Assembly (NCBI RefSeq): GCF_000934725.1
Contig: NZ_JYNS01000002.1
Coordinates: forward strand, 372,001-436,000
DNA: 64,000 nucleotides
Direction of reading: 5' to 3'
Source of the DNA: Methyloterricola oryzae
Lineage (GTDB): Bacteria > Pseudomonadota > Gammaproteobacteria > Methylococcales > Methylococcaceae
Positions 25,734 to 34,509 of the stretch are shown here, one piece after another. Each line of letters opens with the position of its first letter. The first letter of the stretch is position 1. The notes under the pieces are model-generated. The model worked only from the letters and a program-made list of their open reading frames with translations. It did no database searches and was not told the origin of the DNA. A program made the position numbers and the translations under genes.

Positions 25734-26641
25734 CGGCTCAGGGGGGATGACTCCCACAACCAGGCTGCGCCACGCACACCGCTGGAGTCGCCAAAACGCG
25801 GAGGCACGATGCGGGTGTCGACGCGGTCGGAGAAGACGAGGGCCGCCAGATGAGTGGGCAGATTCCGATACAGGCGCTCGCAATTGGACAGACCGCCACC
25901 CAGCACGATGACTTCCGGATCGAGCAGGTTGATGACATGGGCCAGGGCCCGCGCCAGGCGTTCCTCGTAGAGCGCGATGCTCGCGGCGCACGCGGCATCC
26001 CCTGACGCGGCGCGCTGGACGATGTCCTTGGCCTCGAGCGGGCACCCGGTTCGCCGGGCATGGTCGTGAGCCAGGCCGGGACCGCTGACGAAGGTCTCGA
26101 TGCATCCACGCCGGCCGCAGTAGCACTCAGGCCCGGGGTACTCGTCCAGTTTGGGCCAGGGCAGGGGATTGTGTCCCCACTCGCCGGCGATTCCGTTGGG
26201 GCCTGTGAGGAGTCTGCCGTTGACCACGATGCCGCCGCCCACGCCGGTGCCGAGGATGATGCCGAAGACGCTGGAGGCGCCGGCCGCGCCACCGTCGGTC
26301 GCCTCGGACAGGGCGAAGCAGTCCGCGTCGTTGGCTATGCGCAGGGGCCGCTGCAACAGGGACTCCAAGTCGTCTTTAAGGGGCTTGCCGTTGAGGCAGG
26401 TGGAATTGGAGTTTTTCAACAGGCCGCTGGCCTTGGAAAGCGCGCCGGGTGTGGCGATGCCAACAGGGCAGCGGGTGCCAAGTTCCTGTTCGGCGTCTAG
26501 CACGAGGTCGCGGACAGCCTCCAGGGTTTCAAGGTACCGGTCCTGGGGCGTCGCGACCCTTCGGCGCAGGCGCTCGCGGCCGGCCTCGTCCAGTACGATC
26601 ACTTCAATCTTGGTGCCGCCCAGGTCGACGCCAATTCTCAT
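25730..26641 (-). CDS. ROK-family sugar kinase
   Basis: The ATG at 26641 has GGAGG six bases upstream and begins [13 protein letters not shown], the phosphate-1 motif. The upstream in-frame extension lacks this support. The 303-residue protein shows the ROK signature [12 protein letters not shown], the conserved GEWGHNPL motif and the zinc-binding [12 protein letters not shown] cluster. Length and pattern are closest to Mak-type fructokinase or N-acetylglucosamine kinase of gammaproteobacteria. It phosphorylates a hexose at the expense of ATP in the cytosol. The sugar is not determined by the sequence. No sugar transporter or regulator gene is adjacent. Confidence 0.9.
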   Translation of the reverse strand: MRIGVDLGGTKIEVIVLDEAGRERLRRRVATPQDRYLETLEAVRDLVLDAEQELGTRCPVGIATPGALSKASGLLKNSNSTCLNGKPLKDDLESLLQRPLRIANDADCFALSEATDGGAAGASSVFGIILGTGVGGGIVVNGRLLTGPNGIAGEWGHNPLPWPKLDEYPGPECYCGRRGCIETFVSGPGLAHDHARRTGCPLEAKDIVQRAASGDAACAASIALYEERLARALAHVINLLDPEVIVLGGGLSNCERLYRNLPTHLAALVFSDRVDTRIVPPRFGDSSGVRGAAWLWESSPLSR

Positions 26642-26857
26642 GCTTTCCTCCGAGGTCGCTTGCATTCTAAGTCGGGTCGGCCGATGGGGCCACCAGCGCG
26701 CCCTGTATGTGCTTGAGCGCACAGGCTTCCTTGCCATGCGGCGGGGAATGATGTAAAAATCACGCACGATTCAGCGGCCTCGCCGCCGGTTTTCAGCCTA
26801 CATGGGCGGCTCGGAACCGGGAACATAATTCTAACTGCCATGTCTGAGGAGGGTGCA

Positions 26858-27253
26858 ATGACGATTCGGGGCTTAGGAGCCGCAGGCGCCGCGATATTCT
26901 TTTTAGTGATTACGTCCTCCGCGTCCGCCGAGGTGCCATTGAAGGACCGCAGCGAGATTCAGGGTCAGTGGCTGCTCGAGGCGGTTGCGCCAGGCCTTCA
27001 GAAGGCCAAGATACCTGAAAACCGTACCTGGGACTTTCGTGCCGACGGCACGCTGGTCACATCCGGTTTCAACCGCCACTTTGGCGGCAACGACACGCAG
27101 CAGTTCAAGTACGACGTGGTCGACGGCATCATCAAGGCCGATAATCCGGGCCGGCCCGGAAAGACCCTGGACTACAAGGTCTACGAGAAATCCGGCGACA
27201 GCATGATCCTCCAGGGCGGACTGGAAGGTTTCTACTTCTTCAAAAAAAAATAA
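26858..27253 (+). CDS. Small secreted lipocalin-like protein
   Basis: GGAGG followed by five bases and ATG at 26858 fixes the start; an in-frame ATG 18 bp upstream lacks a site. The 131 residues begin with a signal peptide (cleavage after SSASA, about residue 24). The mature part reads as successive beta strands: IQGQWLLEAVAPG, TWDFRADGTLVTSG, QFKYDVVDGIIKAD and ILQGGLEGFYFFKKK, the pattern of small lipocalin-like domains. No cysteines are present. It is followed 24 bp later by a membrane protein gene, so an operon is likely. A periplasmic ligand-binding role is an inference from fold resemblance. Confidence 0.75.
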   Translation: MTIRGLGAAGAAIFFLVITSSASAEVPLKDRSEIQGQWLLEAVAPGLQKAKIPENRTWDFRADGTLVTSGFNRHFGGNDTQQFKYDVVDGIIKADNPGRPGKTLDYKVYEKSGDSMILQGGLEGFYFFKKK

Positions 27254-27277
27254 CTACAAACATTACGAGGCGGCAAG

Positions 27278-27727
27278 ATGAATAAGTTTCTGACTTTCAC
27301 CGAACTGGACAAGAAGTTGTGGATGGGGATAGGCGCATTCAGCGCGATTTTCGTCGTACTGCTCTCGGTCTTTACCACCAGTTCACCGTTCTACTACGTG
27401 GAACGCCTGCTGATCACCCTTTTCGAAATGTTCCTTCCCGGCTACGCCATCATGAAGTTGTTCCTGGATCACATCCAGTTCACGGAATACAAGGTCATCG
27501 ATAAGTTCCTGGTTTCTTTCGGCCTGTCCATCTGCACAGTGCAGACGCTCTACTTCCTGGCCACGTACTTGCGCACCTACGGATTGAACGTCGACGAGGA
27601 CGTCATCAGCAGTAATGTTCTGGCCATCCTCATCGCGCTGCTGGTGGTGGCGGGTGCCTTCGGGGCCAAATACTACATGCTCAAGAAAGCCGGTGCCGCC
27701 GGTGATCGGGTTTCCTCCGGTTCTTGA
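27278..27727 (+). CDS. Multi-pass membrane protein of unknown function
   Basis: The 149 residues contain about four hydrophobic helices (near 17-33, 43-63, 77-97 and 113-130) and a short polar C-terminus. The motif LFEMFLPGYAIMKLFLDH between helices is distinctive, but I do not recognise a characterised family. The gene follows the lipocalin-like gene by 24 bp, and its stop overlaps the earliest possible start (TTG, 27724) of the DUF2970 gene. All three probably form one unit of small envelope proteins. Confidence 0.75.
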   Translation: MNKFLTFTELDKKLWMGIGAFSAIFVVLLSVFTTSSPFYYVERLLITLFEMFLPGYAIMKLFLDHIQFTEYKVIDKFLVSFGLSICTVQTLYFLATYLRTYGLNVDEDVISSNVLAILIALLVVAGAFGAKYYMLKKAGAAGDRVSSGS

Positions 27728-27747
27728 TACGCCAAAGTATTGCAGCC

Positions 27748-27975
27748 GTGGACGAGCAGAAGACACCGGAACAGCCAGGGCGACCGAACTTGTTTCAGGT
27801 CATCGGTAGCGTCTTGGCTGCCGGCTTTGGCGTGCAGAGCGAGAAAAACCGGCAACGGGATTTTGCCGGCGGCTCCGCGGGCACTTTCATCGTGGTCGGA
27901 ATCGTCGCCACGATTCTTTTCGTAATAACGCTGTACATGCTGGTCAAACTGGTGATCGGGGCGGCATCGGCCTAG
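27748..27975 (+). CDS. DUF2970 small membrane protein
   Basis: A short protein with a polar N-terminus, the conserved FQVIGSVLAAGFGVQSEKN stretch, RDF, and one membrane helix (IVVGIVATILFVITLYMLV) matches the DUF2970 family, which is widespread in beta- and gammaproteobacteria and uncharacterised. I start it at GTG 27748 (75 residues). A TTG at 27724, overlapping the upstream stop, would add eight residues. Neither start has a good ribosome site, so coupling to the upstream gene is likely. Confidence 0.8.
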   Translation: MDEQKTPEQPGRPNLFQVIGSVLAAGFGVQSEKNRQRDFAGGSAGTFIVVGIVATILFVITLYMLVKLVIGAASA

Positions 27976-28057
27976 TCTTGCCGTGTTTCCGCAGCACCCG
28001 TTAAGTGGAATTGCCCTGCGGGAACCGATCCCTGTCCCGCTGGGCACTTTGCCTTAT

Positions 28058-28073
28058 TGGGCCGCTTGGCCCA
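28058..28073 (+). terminator. Short GC hairpin after DUF2970 gene
   Basis: TGGGCC-GCTT-GGCCCA forms a perfect 6-bp stem with a tetraloop, 83 bp after the DUF2970 stop and 44 bp before pmbA. No strong U-tract follows, so it is a weak terminator candidate. Confidence 0.3.
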
Positions 28074-28116
28074 TCCCTTCACCCTTCAGTCGTGTCTTTC
28101 ATGAGGTCAACTTAGC

Positions 28117-29469
28117 GTGACGAATCTTGCTCAATCCGTTGGAAGCGAGGGCGAACTTGCGCGCCTGCAGGAACTGGTTGGCGATGCCTTGGCGGAAGCG
28201 CGCAAGCGCGGCGCGAGCGCGGCCGAGGCGGGATTGAGCGTGGACCGCGGACTGTCCGTCAATGTCCGCCTCGGCGACGTGGAGACCATCGAGCATCATC
28301 GTAGCCAGGGTCTGGGGATTACGGTCTACTTTGGTCAGCGCAAGGGTTCCGCAAGCACCACGGACCTGCGCGGCGAAGCGGTGGCCGAAACCGTGGCCGC
28401 CGCTTGTCGTATCGCCGCCTACGCGGCGGAGGACCCCTATGCCGGACTGCCCGATCAGGACTGCCTGGCCACCACTTTCCCCGAACTGGACCTTTACCAT
28501 CCCTGGGAATTGTCGCCGGAGGATGCTATAGCCCTGGCCCTGGAATGCGAGACAACGGCGCGGGATTTCCACCCCGCCATCGTCAATTCGGAAGGCGCGA
28601 GCGTCAGCACCTATGCGGGTCAGCGGGTGCTTGGCAACACCCTGGGTTTCCTGCACGGGTACGCCACCAGCCGGCATAGCATCGCGTGTTCCGTCATCGG
28701 CGAGAGTGGCGATTCCATGCAGCGGGACGACTGGTGGACCGTGGCGCGGGCCCGCGAAGACCTCGAGGCGGCCTCCGCCGTGGGCGAGCAGGCCGCGCGC
28801 CGCACGGTGCGGCGCCTGGATGCGCGCTCGCTGACCACGCGCCAGTGTCCGGTAATTTTCGCTGCCGACGTGGCAGGCGGTTTGCTCGGGCATTTCCTCG
28901 GCGCCATCCGTGGTGGCAATCTGTACCGCAAGTCCTCGTTCTTGCTGGATTCGCTGGAAAAGCCGGTGTTCCCGGAGTTCGTCCGGTTGTCCGAACAGCC
29001 GCACATGCGCCGCGGTCTGGCCAGCGCGCCCTATGACAGCGAAGGGGTGGCGACGCGGGCCCATGACCTGGTCACCGCTGGGGTACTGAAATCCTACGTG
29101 CTGAGCACGTACTCGGCGCGCAAGCTGGGCATGCAGACCACCGGCAACGCCGGCGGCGTGCACAACCTTATGGTCGATCACGGTGAGTCGGACCTGCCGG
29201 CATTACTGCGGCAAATGGGTACCGGCCTTCTTGTGGGCGAATTGATGGGGCAGGGCGTCAACCTGGTAACCGGAGATTATTCCCGCGGCGCAGCCGGCTT
29301 CTGGGTGGAGAATGGCGAGATTGCACATCCTGTGGAAGAAATCACCATCGCCGGGAACCTGCGCGACATGTACCGTAATATCGTGGCCATCGGCAGCGAT
29401 GTGGACCGCCGCGGCAGCATTCACACCGGCTCCATCCTGCTGTCCGGTATGACCGTGGCAGGTAACTGA
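28117..29469 (+). CDS. pmbA: TldE/PmbA metalloprotease subunit
   Basis: At 450 residues the protein has the same length as E. coli PmbA (TldE). Recognisable family segments include HHRSQGLGITVYFGQRKG, FHPAIVNSEGAS, the GGLLGHFLGAIRGGNLYR block and the C-terminal GNAGGVHNLMV and HTGSILLSGM stretches. With its partner TldD (not in this window) it forms a zinc peptidase that degrades unfolded small peptides and matures microcins and the antitoxin CcdA in enterics. The start is GTG 28117, with GAGG about ten bases upstream. The downstream gene is convergent. Confidence 0.95.
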   Translation: MTNLAQSVGSEGELARLQELVGDALAEARKRGASAAEAGLSVDRGLSVNVRLGDVETIEHHRSQGLGITVYFGQRKGSASTTDLRGEAVAETVAAACRIAAYAAEDPYAGLPDQDCLATTFPELDLYHPWELSPEDAIALALECETTARDFHPAIVNSEGASVSTYAGQRVLGNTLGFLHGYATSRHSIACSVIGESGDSMQRDDWWTVARAREDLEAASAVGEQAARRTVRRLDARSLTTRQCPVIFAADVAGGLLGHFLGAIRGGNLYRKSSFLLDSLEKPVFPEFVRLSEQPHMRRGLASAPYDSEGVATRAHDLVTAGVLKSYVLSTYSARKLGMQTTGNAGGVHNLMVDHGESDLPALLRQMGTGLLVGELMGQGVNLVTGDYSRGAAGFWVENGEIAHPVEEITIAGNLRDMYRNIVAIGSDVDRRGSIHTGSILLSGMTVAGN

Positions 29470-29503
29470 GCCGCAAGCCCTCGGCGACGACTGATTCGCC
29501 GCC

Positions 29504-29749
29504 TTAGTCGGCGCGGGCCAGTCTCTCCAGGTCTTCGATCAGGGCCCTAAGGGTTTCCGCTTCCTCGAGCAGAGCCAGCCTTTCTTGCTGTAAAGCCGGG
29601 ATTTCCTGGCCGGCGCCGCCGCTTTCCCGGAGCGCCGGCCCGGCGTGCTCCAGTTCCCCCGCATCACCGTCCTGCGCCTCAACCTTGATCAGCACATCGG
29701 TCAGCAAGGCCTCGAGCCCGCGGCCCAAGCCGCGCTTCTTTGGGGGCAT
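29504..29749 (-). CDS. Mini-protein resembling the ParB N-terminus, with a coiled coil
   Basis: The 81-residue frame from the ATG at 29749 begins MPPKKRGLGRGLEALL, nearly identical to the N-terminal ParA-stimulating motif of chromosomal ParB proteins. It then has an acidic linker and a C-terminal coiled coil (EERLAL-type heptads, about residues 50-80). It lacks the ParB CTPase and DNA-binding domains. It lies 44 bp after rapZ on the same strand and so belongs to the rpoN-hpf-rapZ unit. Such a peptide could touch a ParA/MinD-type ATPase. The function is unproven. Confidence 0.7.
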   Translation of the reverse strand: MPPKKRGLGRGLEALLTDVLIKVEAQDGDAGELEHAGPALRESGGAGQEIPALQQERLALLEEAETLRALIEDLERLARAD

Positions 29750-29793
29750 TCCCCGGCTTTTGGAATCGAGTCCAGAAGACACAGCGGGCTCCT

Positions 29794-30651
29794 CTACCCC
29801 AGTTCGCGGTGCCGGACCAGAATGTCGTAGGGCGAGGCCCGGAAATGCCGTGCCAGTTGTTCGATCAGATAGACCGAGCGGTGCTGGCCGCCGGTGCAGC
29901 CAACGGCAATGGTCAGGTAGCTGCGGTTCTCCGCTTCGAAGCGGGGTACCCACTTTTCCAGGAAGGACGTCAGGTAGTCCTGGTATTCGCAGACATCCTG
30001 ATTTTTCGAGAGAAACTCGATCACTTCCGAATCCTTGCCGGTCTTGCTGCGCAGCGCCGGTTCCCAGTGCGGGTTGGGGAGGCAACGGGCGTCGAACACG
30101 AAGTCGGTGTCCAGGGGAATCCCGTTCTTGAAGCCGAAGGACTGGAAATAGAGGGACATGAGCCGTTTTTCGCGCGCGCCGACGCGGTCACGGATCAACT
30201 GCCGAAGCTGGTGAACATTGGTGTAGGTGGTATCGAGCAGCAGGTCAGCCTGTTGGGATACCGGCTCCAACAACTGCCATTCCAGTTCGATGGCTTCCGA
30301 CAGGGAATGGGTGGCGTCGGTCAGCGGGTGCTTGCGGCGGGTCTCGCTGAAGCGCTTCAGCAAGGCGAAGGGCTCCGCCTGCAGGAACAGCAGTTCGCAG
30401 TCGATCCCCGACGCGGCGACCATGGCGCGCGTGGCCGGAAACTGGCTGAGGCTGGCGCTCTGGTTGCGGGCATCGATGCCCAGGGCGGTTTTCTGGAACG
30501 TGCCCTGGTCGGTCAGCATGGCCTGCCGCACGAAGGACTCCAGCAAGGCCACCGGGAGATTGTCGATGCAGTAATATCCGCAGTCTTCCAGGGTTTCCAG
30601 CGCGATACTCTTGCCGGACCCTGACAATCCGCTGACGATGACGAGTTTCAT
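29794..30651 (-). CDS. rapZ: RNase adapter protein RapZ
   Basis: The 285 residues contain the Walker A motif GLSGSGKS (about 8-15), the YYCIDNLP motif, the RTRRKHPL-like block (here SETRRKHPL) and the conserved C-terminal GCTGGQHRSVYLIEQLA. RapZ binds small RNAs and RNase E to control glucosamine-6-phosphate synthase in enterics, and it hydrolyses nucleotides. It is downstream of rpoN and hpf, its usual neighbourhood, but ptsN is absent between hpf and rapZ. Confidence 0.95.
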   Translation of the reverse strand: MKLVIVSGLSGSGKSIALETLEDCGYYCIDNLPVALLESFVRQAMLTDQGTFQKTALGIDARNQSASLSQFPATRAMVAASGIDCELLFLQAEPFALLKRFSETRRKHPLTDATHSLSEAIELEWQLLEPVSQQADLLLDTTYTNVHQLRQLIRDRVGAREKRLMSLYFQSFGFKNGIPLDTDFVFDARCLPNPHWEPALRSKTGKDSEVIEFLSKNQDVCEYQDYLTSFLEKWVPRFEAENRSYLTIAVGCTGGQHRSVYLIEQLARHFRASPYDILVRHRELG

Positions 30652-30718
30652 GGCGGCTTTCCGGCTTGCCTGTTCCCGTGCGTCGGCAGGTCAGTGGCTA
30701 GTCCCGTCGCGGCGGCTT

Positions 30719-31012
30719 TCAGCGGCCGTGGCTGCTCAGCTTTTCCTTGTGCTTGATGATCTGGCGATCCAGCTTATCGATGAGTCCGTCGATGGCGGCG
30801 TACATGTCTTCCTGGGTCTCTTCGGCAAAGAGCTTGGCGCCATTCACCTGCACCGTCGATTCCGCCTTCTGCGCCAGCTTAGCCACGGATAGTATGACGT
30901 GCACGTCGATCAACTGGTCGAAATGCCGCTCCAGCTTCTGGAACTTCTCGTCCACATAGTTCTTCATGGCCTCGGTGACTTCCACGTGGTGGCCGGTTAC
31001 GCTGATTTGCAT
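30719..31012 (-). CDS. hpf: Ribosome hibernation-promoting factor (short form)
   Basis: The 97-residue protein matches short HPF/RaiA proteins: MQISVTGHHVEVTEAMKNYV at the start, the KFQKLERHFDQ helix, and the EDMYAAIDGLIDKLDRQI helix at the end. It binds the 30S subunit in stationary phase to promote dimerisation into inactive 100S ribosomes. It lies 42 bp downstream of rpoN, the classical position, and is probably co-transcribed with it. Confidence 0.95.
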   Translation of the reverse strand: MQISVTGHHVEVTEAMKNYVDEKFQKLERHFDQLIDVHVILSVAKLAQKAESTVQVNGAKLFAEETQEDMYAAIDGLIDKLDRQIIKHKEKLSSHGR

Positions 31013-31054
31013 GGTATTCGCTCCTGTCAGTTCGGATAAGTGCGCGGAGTCGCG

Positions 31055-32515
31055 TCAGAAGACGCGCTTCCTTTCGTTGGATGGGGCAATGTTCATGGCC
31101 TCGCGGTATTTGGCGACGGTACGGCGCGCCACGTTGATGCCTTTTTTCTTGAGTTCGGCGGACAAGGTATGGTCGCTCAGGGGCTTGGTGGAGTCCTCCT
31201 GCTCGATCAGTTCCTTGATGTACGCCTTGATGGCGATGGCGGAGCATTCGCCGCCCGCGTCGGTTGAGACGTGGCTGGAAAAGAAATACTTGAATTCGTA
31301 CACCCCGTTGGGCGTATGCATGTACTTCTGGGTGGTGACGCGGGAAATGGTGGACTCGTGCATGCTCACTTCCTCGGCCACGTCGCGCAAAACCAGGGGC
31401 TTCATGGCGCGCTCGCCGAACTCCAGAAAGTCCTTCTGGTGATCCACGATGGATCGGGCCACCTTCAGCAAGGTCTCATTGCGGCTCTGCAGGCTCTTGA
31501 TGAACCAACGCGCTTCCTGCAGGTGGTTCTTCATGCAGACATTGTCGGCGCTGTTGTCGGCGCGCTTGATCATGTTGGAATAGAACGGGTTGACCCTGAG
31601 CTTGGGTGAGATGTCCGGGTTCAAGGATACCAGCCACTCGTCGCCGATGCGGGACACGAACACGTCGGGAATGACGTATTGGGCGTCCTCCGATTTGATC
31701 TGCCTTCCCGGCTTGGGTTCCAGGGTGCGGATCAGCGCAATCACCTGGTTGAGTTCGTCATCGCCGAGTTCGAGCAGGCGCTTGAGCTTGTTCAAATCCT
31801 TTTTGGCCAGCAGGTCCAGATGCCTGGAGGTGAGCTCCAGGGCCTTTTCCCGCCAGGGCGTGTCCTCCGGCAACTGGCGCAGCTGGATGCTCAGGCAATC
31901 CGCCAAGTCCAGCGCACACACGCCGGGTGGGTCGAAATGTTGCAGGCGGTGCAGAACCGCCTTCACTTCATCCAGTTCCAGGTCCTCGATCTGGTGCAAA
32001 AGCCCTTGATGGATGTCCTCGACGCTGTTGGTGAGATAGCCATCGTCGTTCACGGCGTCGACCAGGGCGGTGGCGATGGCGTGATCCTGGTCACCGAAGG
32101 GCGTCAGCTCCAGCTGCCAGTACAAATGGTCCTGCAAGGTCTGGGAGGGGGCGCGCTGGAACAGGTAGTCGTCACCCTCATTGTCGTTCTGCTGGGGCAG
32201 CGTATAGGACTGCACGGTGTCGTAGACATCCTCCCAGGATGAGTCCGTGGCAAGTTCCTGGGGGATCTCAGAGGCCGTATCCAGATTGGGGAGCTCACCG
32301 TAATCGGTGCTTTGGGAGGCGCTTTCCACCGGCTCGGAGATGTCGGAATAGGTGTTCTCCTCTTCCGCGACCTCCAGCATCATGTTGGAATCGAGCGCTT
32401 GCTGGATTTCTTGTTGTAGATCGAGGGTAGACAACTGAAGCAGCTTGATGGCCTGCTGCAACTGGGGCGTCATGGTCAGCTGCTGACCGAGGCGAAGTTG
32501 AAGGCTCTGTTTCAT
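31055..32515 (-). CDS. rpoN: RNA polymerase sigma-54 factor
   Basis: The 486-residue protein has the glutamine/leucine-rich activator-interacting region I (LGQQLTMTPQLQQAIKLLQL) at the N-terminus, an acidic region II, the core-binding region, and the C-terminal RpoN box ARRTVAKYRE (about 463-472) that recognises the -24 promoter element. It directs polymerase to promoters needing AAA+ enhancer-binding proteins, such as those for nitrogen, pili and flagella. It follows lptB by its usual gene order, with a 91-bp gap that probably contains its own promoter. Confidence 0.97.
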   Translation of the reverse strand: MKQSLQLRLGQQLTMTPQLQQAIKLLQLSTLDLQQEIQQALDSNMMLEVAEEENTYSDISEPVESASQSTDYGELPNLDTASEIPQELATDSSWEDVYDTVQSYTLPQQNDNEGDDYLFQRAPSQTLQDHLYWQLELTPFGDQDHAIATALVDAVNDDGYLTNSVEDIHQGLLHQIEDLELDEVKAVLHRLQHFDPPGVCALDLADCLSIQLRQLPEDTPWREKALELTSRHLDLLAKKDLNKLKRLLELGDDELNQVIALIRTLEPKPGRQIKSEDAQYVIPDVFVSRIGDEWLVSLNPDISPKLRVNPFYSNMIKRADNSADNVCMKNHLQEARWFIKSLQSRNETLLKVARSIVDHQKDFLEFGERAMKPLVLRDVAEEVSMHESTISRVTTQKYMHTPNGVYEFKYFFSSHVSTDAGGECSAIAIKAYIKELIEQEDSTKPLSDHTLSAELKKKGINVARRTVAKYREAMNIAPSNERKRVF

Positions 32516-32606
32516 GGCGCTGAATCGCGGGTCCCCTGCAAATGTGGTCCGACTTTTGCTGACATTCTAGTCTAATCGGCACCGCCTCGGGAACATCGAC
32601 AGGGGC

Positions 32607-33332
32607 TCAGAGTGAAAAGTTTTCGCCCAGGTAGACCTTGCGGACCTCCTGATTTTGCACGATTTCGTTCGAACTGCCCTCGGCGATGACTTTTCCGCCG
32701 GCCAGAATGTAGGCACGGTCGCAGATTCCCAGGGTTTCGCGCACATTGTGCTCGGTGATGAGAATGCCGATGCCGCGGCTCTTCAGATGCTGAATGATCT
32801 TCTGGATGTCGATGATGGAAATGGGGTCGACGCCGGCAAAGGGCTCGTCCAGCAGCATGAAGCGCGGCTCGCAGGCCAGGGCTCGGGCAATTTCGACCCT
32901 GCGGCGCTCGCCGCCGGACAGCCCGATGGCCGGCTGGTCGCGCAAATGGCTGACGCTGAATTCCTCCAGCAGTTCCTCGATGCGCAGGTCCCTTTGCCCG
33001 TTACTCAGGTCCCGGCGCAGTTCCAGTACCGCCCTGAGGTTCTCCGCCACCGTCAGCTTGCGAAAGATGGAGGGTTCCTGGGGTAGATAGCCCAGGCCCA
33101 AGTGGGAGCGCGCATGCATGGGCAGATGGGTGATGGAGGCCTCATCCAGATGGATGCTGCCGGTATCGGGCTTGATGAGGCCGACGATCATGTAGAAGGT
33201 GGTGGTCTTGCCGGCTCCGTTGGGGCCGAGCAGCCCGACCACTTCGCCATTGTGCATGCTCAGGGAGACGCCGTCGACGACGCGCCTTTTGTTGTAGGTC
33301 TTGTTGAGGTCGCGCGCGGACAAAAGGGTCAT
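32607..33332 (-). CDS. lptB: LPS export ABC transporter ATPase
   Basis: The 241-residue ATPase shows Walker [11 protein letters not shown], the Q-loop in YLPQEPSIF, the signature LSGGERRR, Walker [13 protein letters not shown] and the switch His in ITEHNV. LptB drives extraction of LPS from the inner membrane with LptFG, and LptC and LptA receive it. The ATG at 33332 overlaps the lptA stop (ATGA), so the two are coupled. Length equals that of E. coli LptB. Confidence 0.97.
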   Translation of the reverse strand: MTLLSARDLNKTYNKRRVVDGVSLSMHNGEVVGLLGPNGAGKTTTFYMIVGLIKPDTGSIHLDEASITHLPMHARSHLGLGYLPQEPSIFRKLTVAENLRAVLELRRDLSNGQRDLRIEELLEEFSVSHLRDQPAIGLSGGERRRVEIARALACEPRFMLLDEPFAGVDPISIIDIQKIIQHLKSRGIGILITEHNVRETLGICDRAYILAGGKVIAEGSSNEIVQNQEVRKVYLGENFSL

Positions 33333-33952
33333 GGATTGCTGCTCGCGGGCTTGGCGGGCTTGTTCTCCGGCTGCAGGGTGACGTGCACGCGACGGCTGCC
33401 TGCGGCCGAGGGCGTGCCGGCCTTCATCACCGAATTGCGGCTGTCGTATTCGATGCGGTCGCTGGCGACCCGGTCGCTGGTGTCGGCCTTCTCGCCCTGC
33501 CACGCCAGGGCGTTGTCGTACAGAATCAGGATGCCGGTGTCGGGAAAATATTCGGCGCGCTGGCCAAGGCCGTGCCAGTCGGGCTTGCCGGGCTCCGGCG
33601 TCTGCTTGAGTTTGGCGGGCTTGCCGAAGGCCACGATCTTCTCCGTCTTGCCCGACTTCTGGTACACGATCATCTTGTCGGCCAGCACATCCAGGCTGCC
33701 CTGGGTGGTATGCACATTGCCCGTGTAGATGGTCTCGCCCTTGGCCTCGTCGTAGGTCGCGGCATCCGCCTCGATATTGATGGGCTGGCTGGAATCGCTT
33801 TCCAGGGCAAGCGCACCGCCGCCGGCAAGGCTCAGCCAGAGAAACGACAGCAAGGGCAGTCCGACCGCCACCTTGCGGGCTGAGGCTGATGCGCCTGGCC
33901 TGCGGGCGGCCTCAGCGTTTGCGGACTTTGCTGTCCTTCGGATGCATCTCAT
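33329..33952 (-). CDS. lptA: LPS periplasmic transport protein LptA
   Basis: This OstA-like beta-jellyroll protein carries an N-terminal signal/anchor segment ([20 protein letters not shown]) and the family motifs [20 protein letters not shown] and [20 protein letters not shown] take the ATG at 33952; another in-frame ATG at 33967 adds five residues, and neither has a clear ribosome site, since both lie inside the end of lptC. LptA forms the periplasmic bridge carrying LPS to the outer membrane. The signal region is longer than usual. Confidence 0.93.
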   Translation of the reverse strand: MRCIRRTAKSANAEAARRPGASASARKVAVGLPLLSFLWLSLAGGGALALESDSSQPINIEADAATYDEAKGETIYTGNVHTTQGSLDVLADKMIVYQKSGKTEKIVAFGKPAKLKQTPEPGKPDWHGLGQRAEYFPDTGILILYDNALAWQGEKADTSDRVASDRIEYDSRNSVMKAGTPSAAGSRRVHVTLQPENKPAKPASSNP

Positions 33953-34505
33953 GGGTTCTACGTACATCGGCGAGAAGGTTGGCTCTCAGATCGGGTTCGA
34001 AATAGACCTGCATCCCGGTTCCGCTCAGCTTGTCGCCGGGTCCGAGTATGGTCGCGTACTCTGCGGTTTCTGCGTAATTCTTTTCAGGGTCGTATTTTAC
34101 GTCGCGGGTGATGATCTTGACGATGTCGCCCTGATTGGTTTCCCGCGTGATCAGCACATCGCCGTTCAGGTACACCGCGGAACCCCCGGACAGGGAGGTG
34201 GCGGTGTCGGAATGGATGATCCAGGGCGACGCATTAGCCTTGTATAGGGTCATCACCGGCTTTTCCATCTCCGTCCGGTCGCTGCCCTTGTAGTGGGTCA
34301 TGGTGACGGCGTAGAGCAGGCTCTTGGGAATGCCCTCGGGCGTCATGACGGTGCGGCTGATGTGGGTGGAATAATAGTCCACCTTCCCCCGGGAGAGTTT
34401 TTCCGTCGGCGCTTCCTTGGGCGTCAGGTAGTCCGCCAGCCACCAGGTGCCGGCCGCCAGCGCCAGCAGGGCGACATAGTTGCTGATGGGGCGCTGCTGC
34501 AGCAC
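33912..34505 (-). CDS. lptC: LPS export system protein LptC
   Basis: A GTG at 34505, five bases after the kdsC stop, gives 197 residues with one N-terminal membrane helix (YVALLALAAGTWWLADYL) and an OstA-like periplasmic domain (KVDYYSTHISRTVMTPEG, then GDVLITRETNQGDIVKIITRD). Length matches E. coli LptC (191). The longer upstream frame overlaps kdsC and lacks family character. LptC accepts LPS from LptB2FG and passes it to LptA. Its end overlaps the start of lptA. Confidence 0.92.
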   Translation of the reverse strand: MLQQRPISNYVALLALAAGTWWLADYLTPKEAPTEKLSRGKVDYYSTHISRTVMTPEGIPKSLLYAVTMTHYKGSDRTEMEKPVMTLYKANASPWIIHSDTATSLSGGSAVYLNGDVLITRETNQGDIVKIITRDVKYDPEKNYAETAEYATILGPGDKLSGTGMQVYFEPDLRANLLADVRRTHEMHPKDSKVRKR

Positions 34506-34509
34506 GGGT

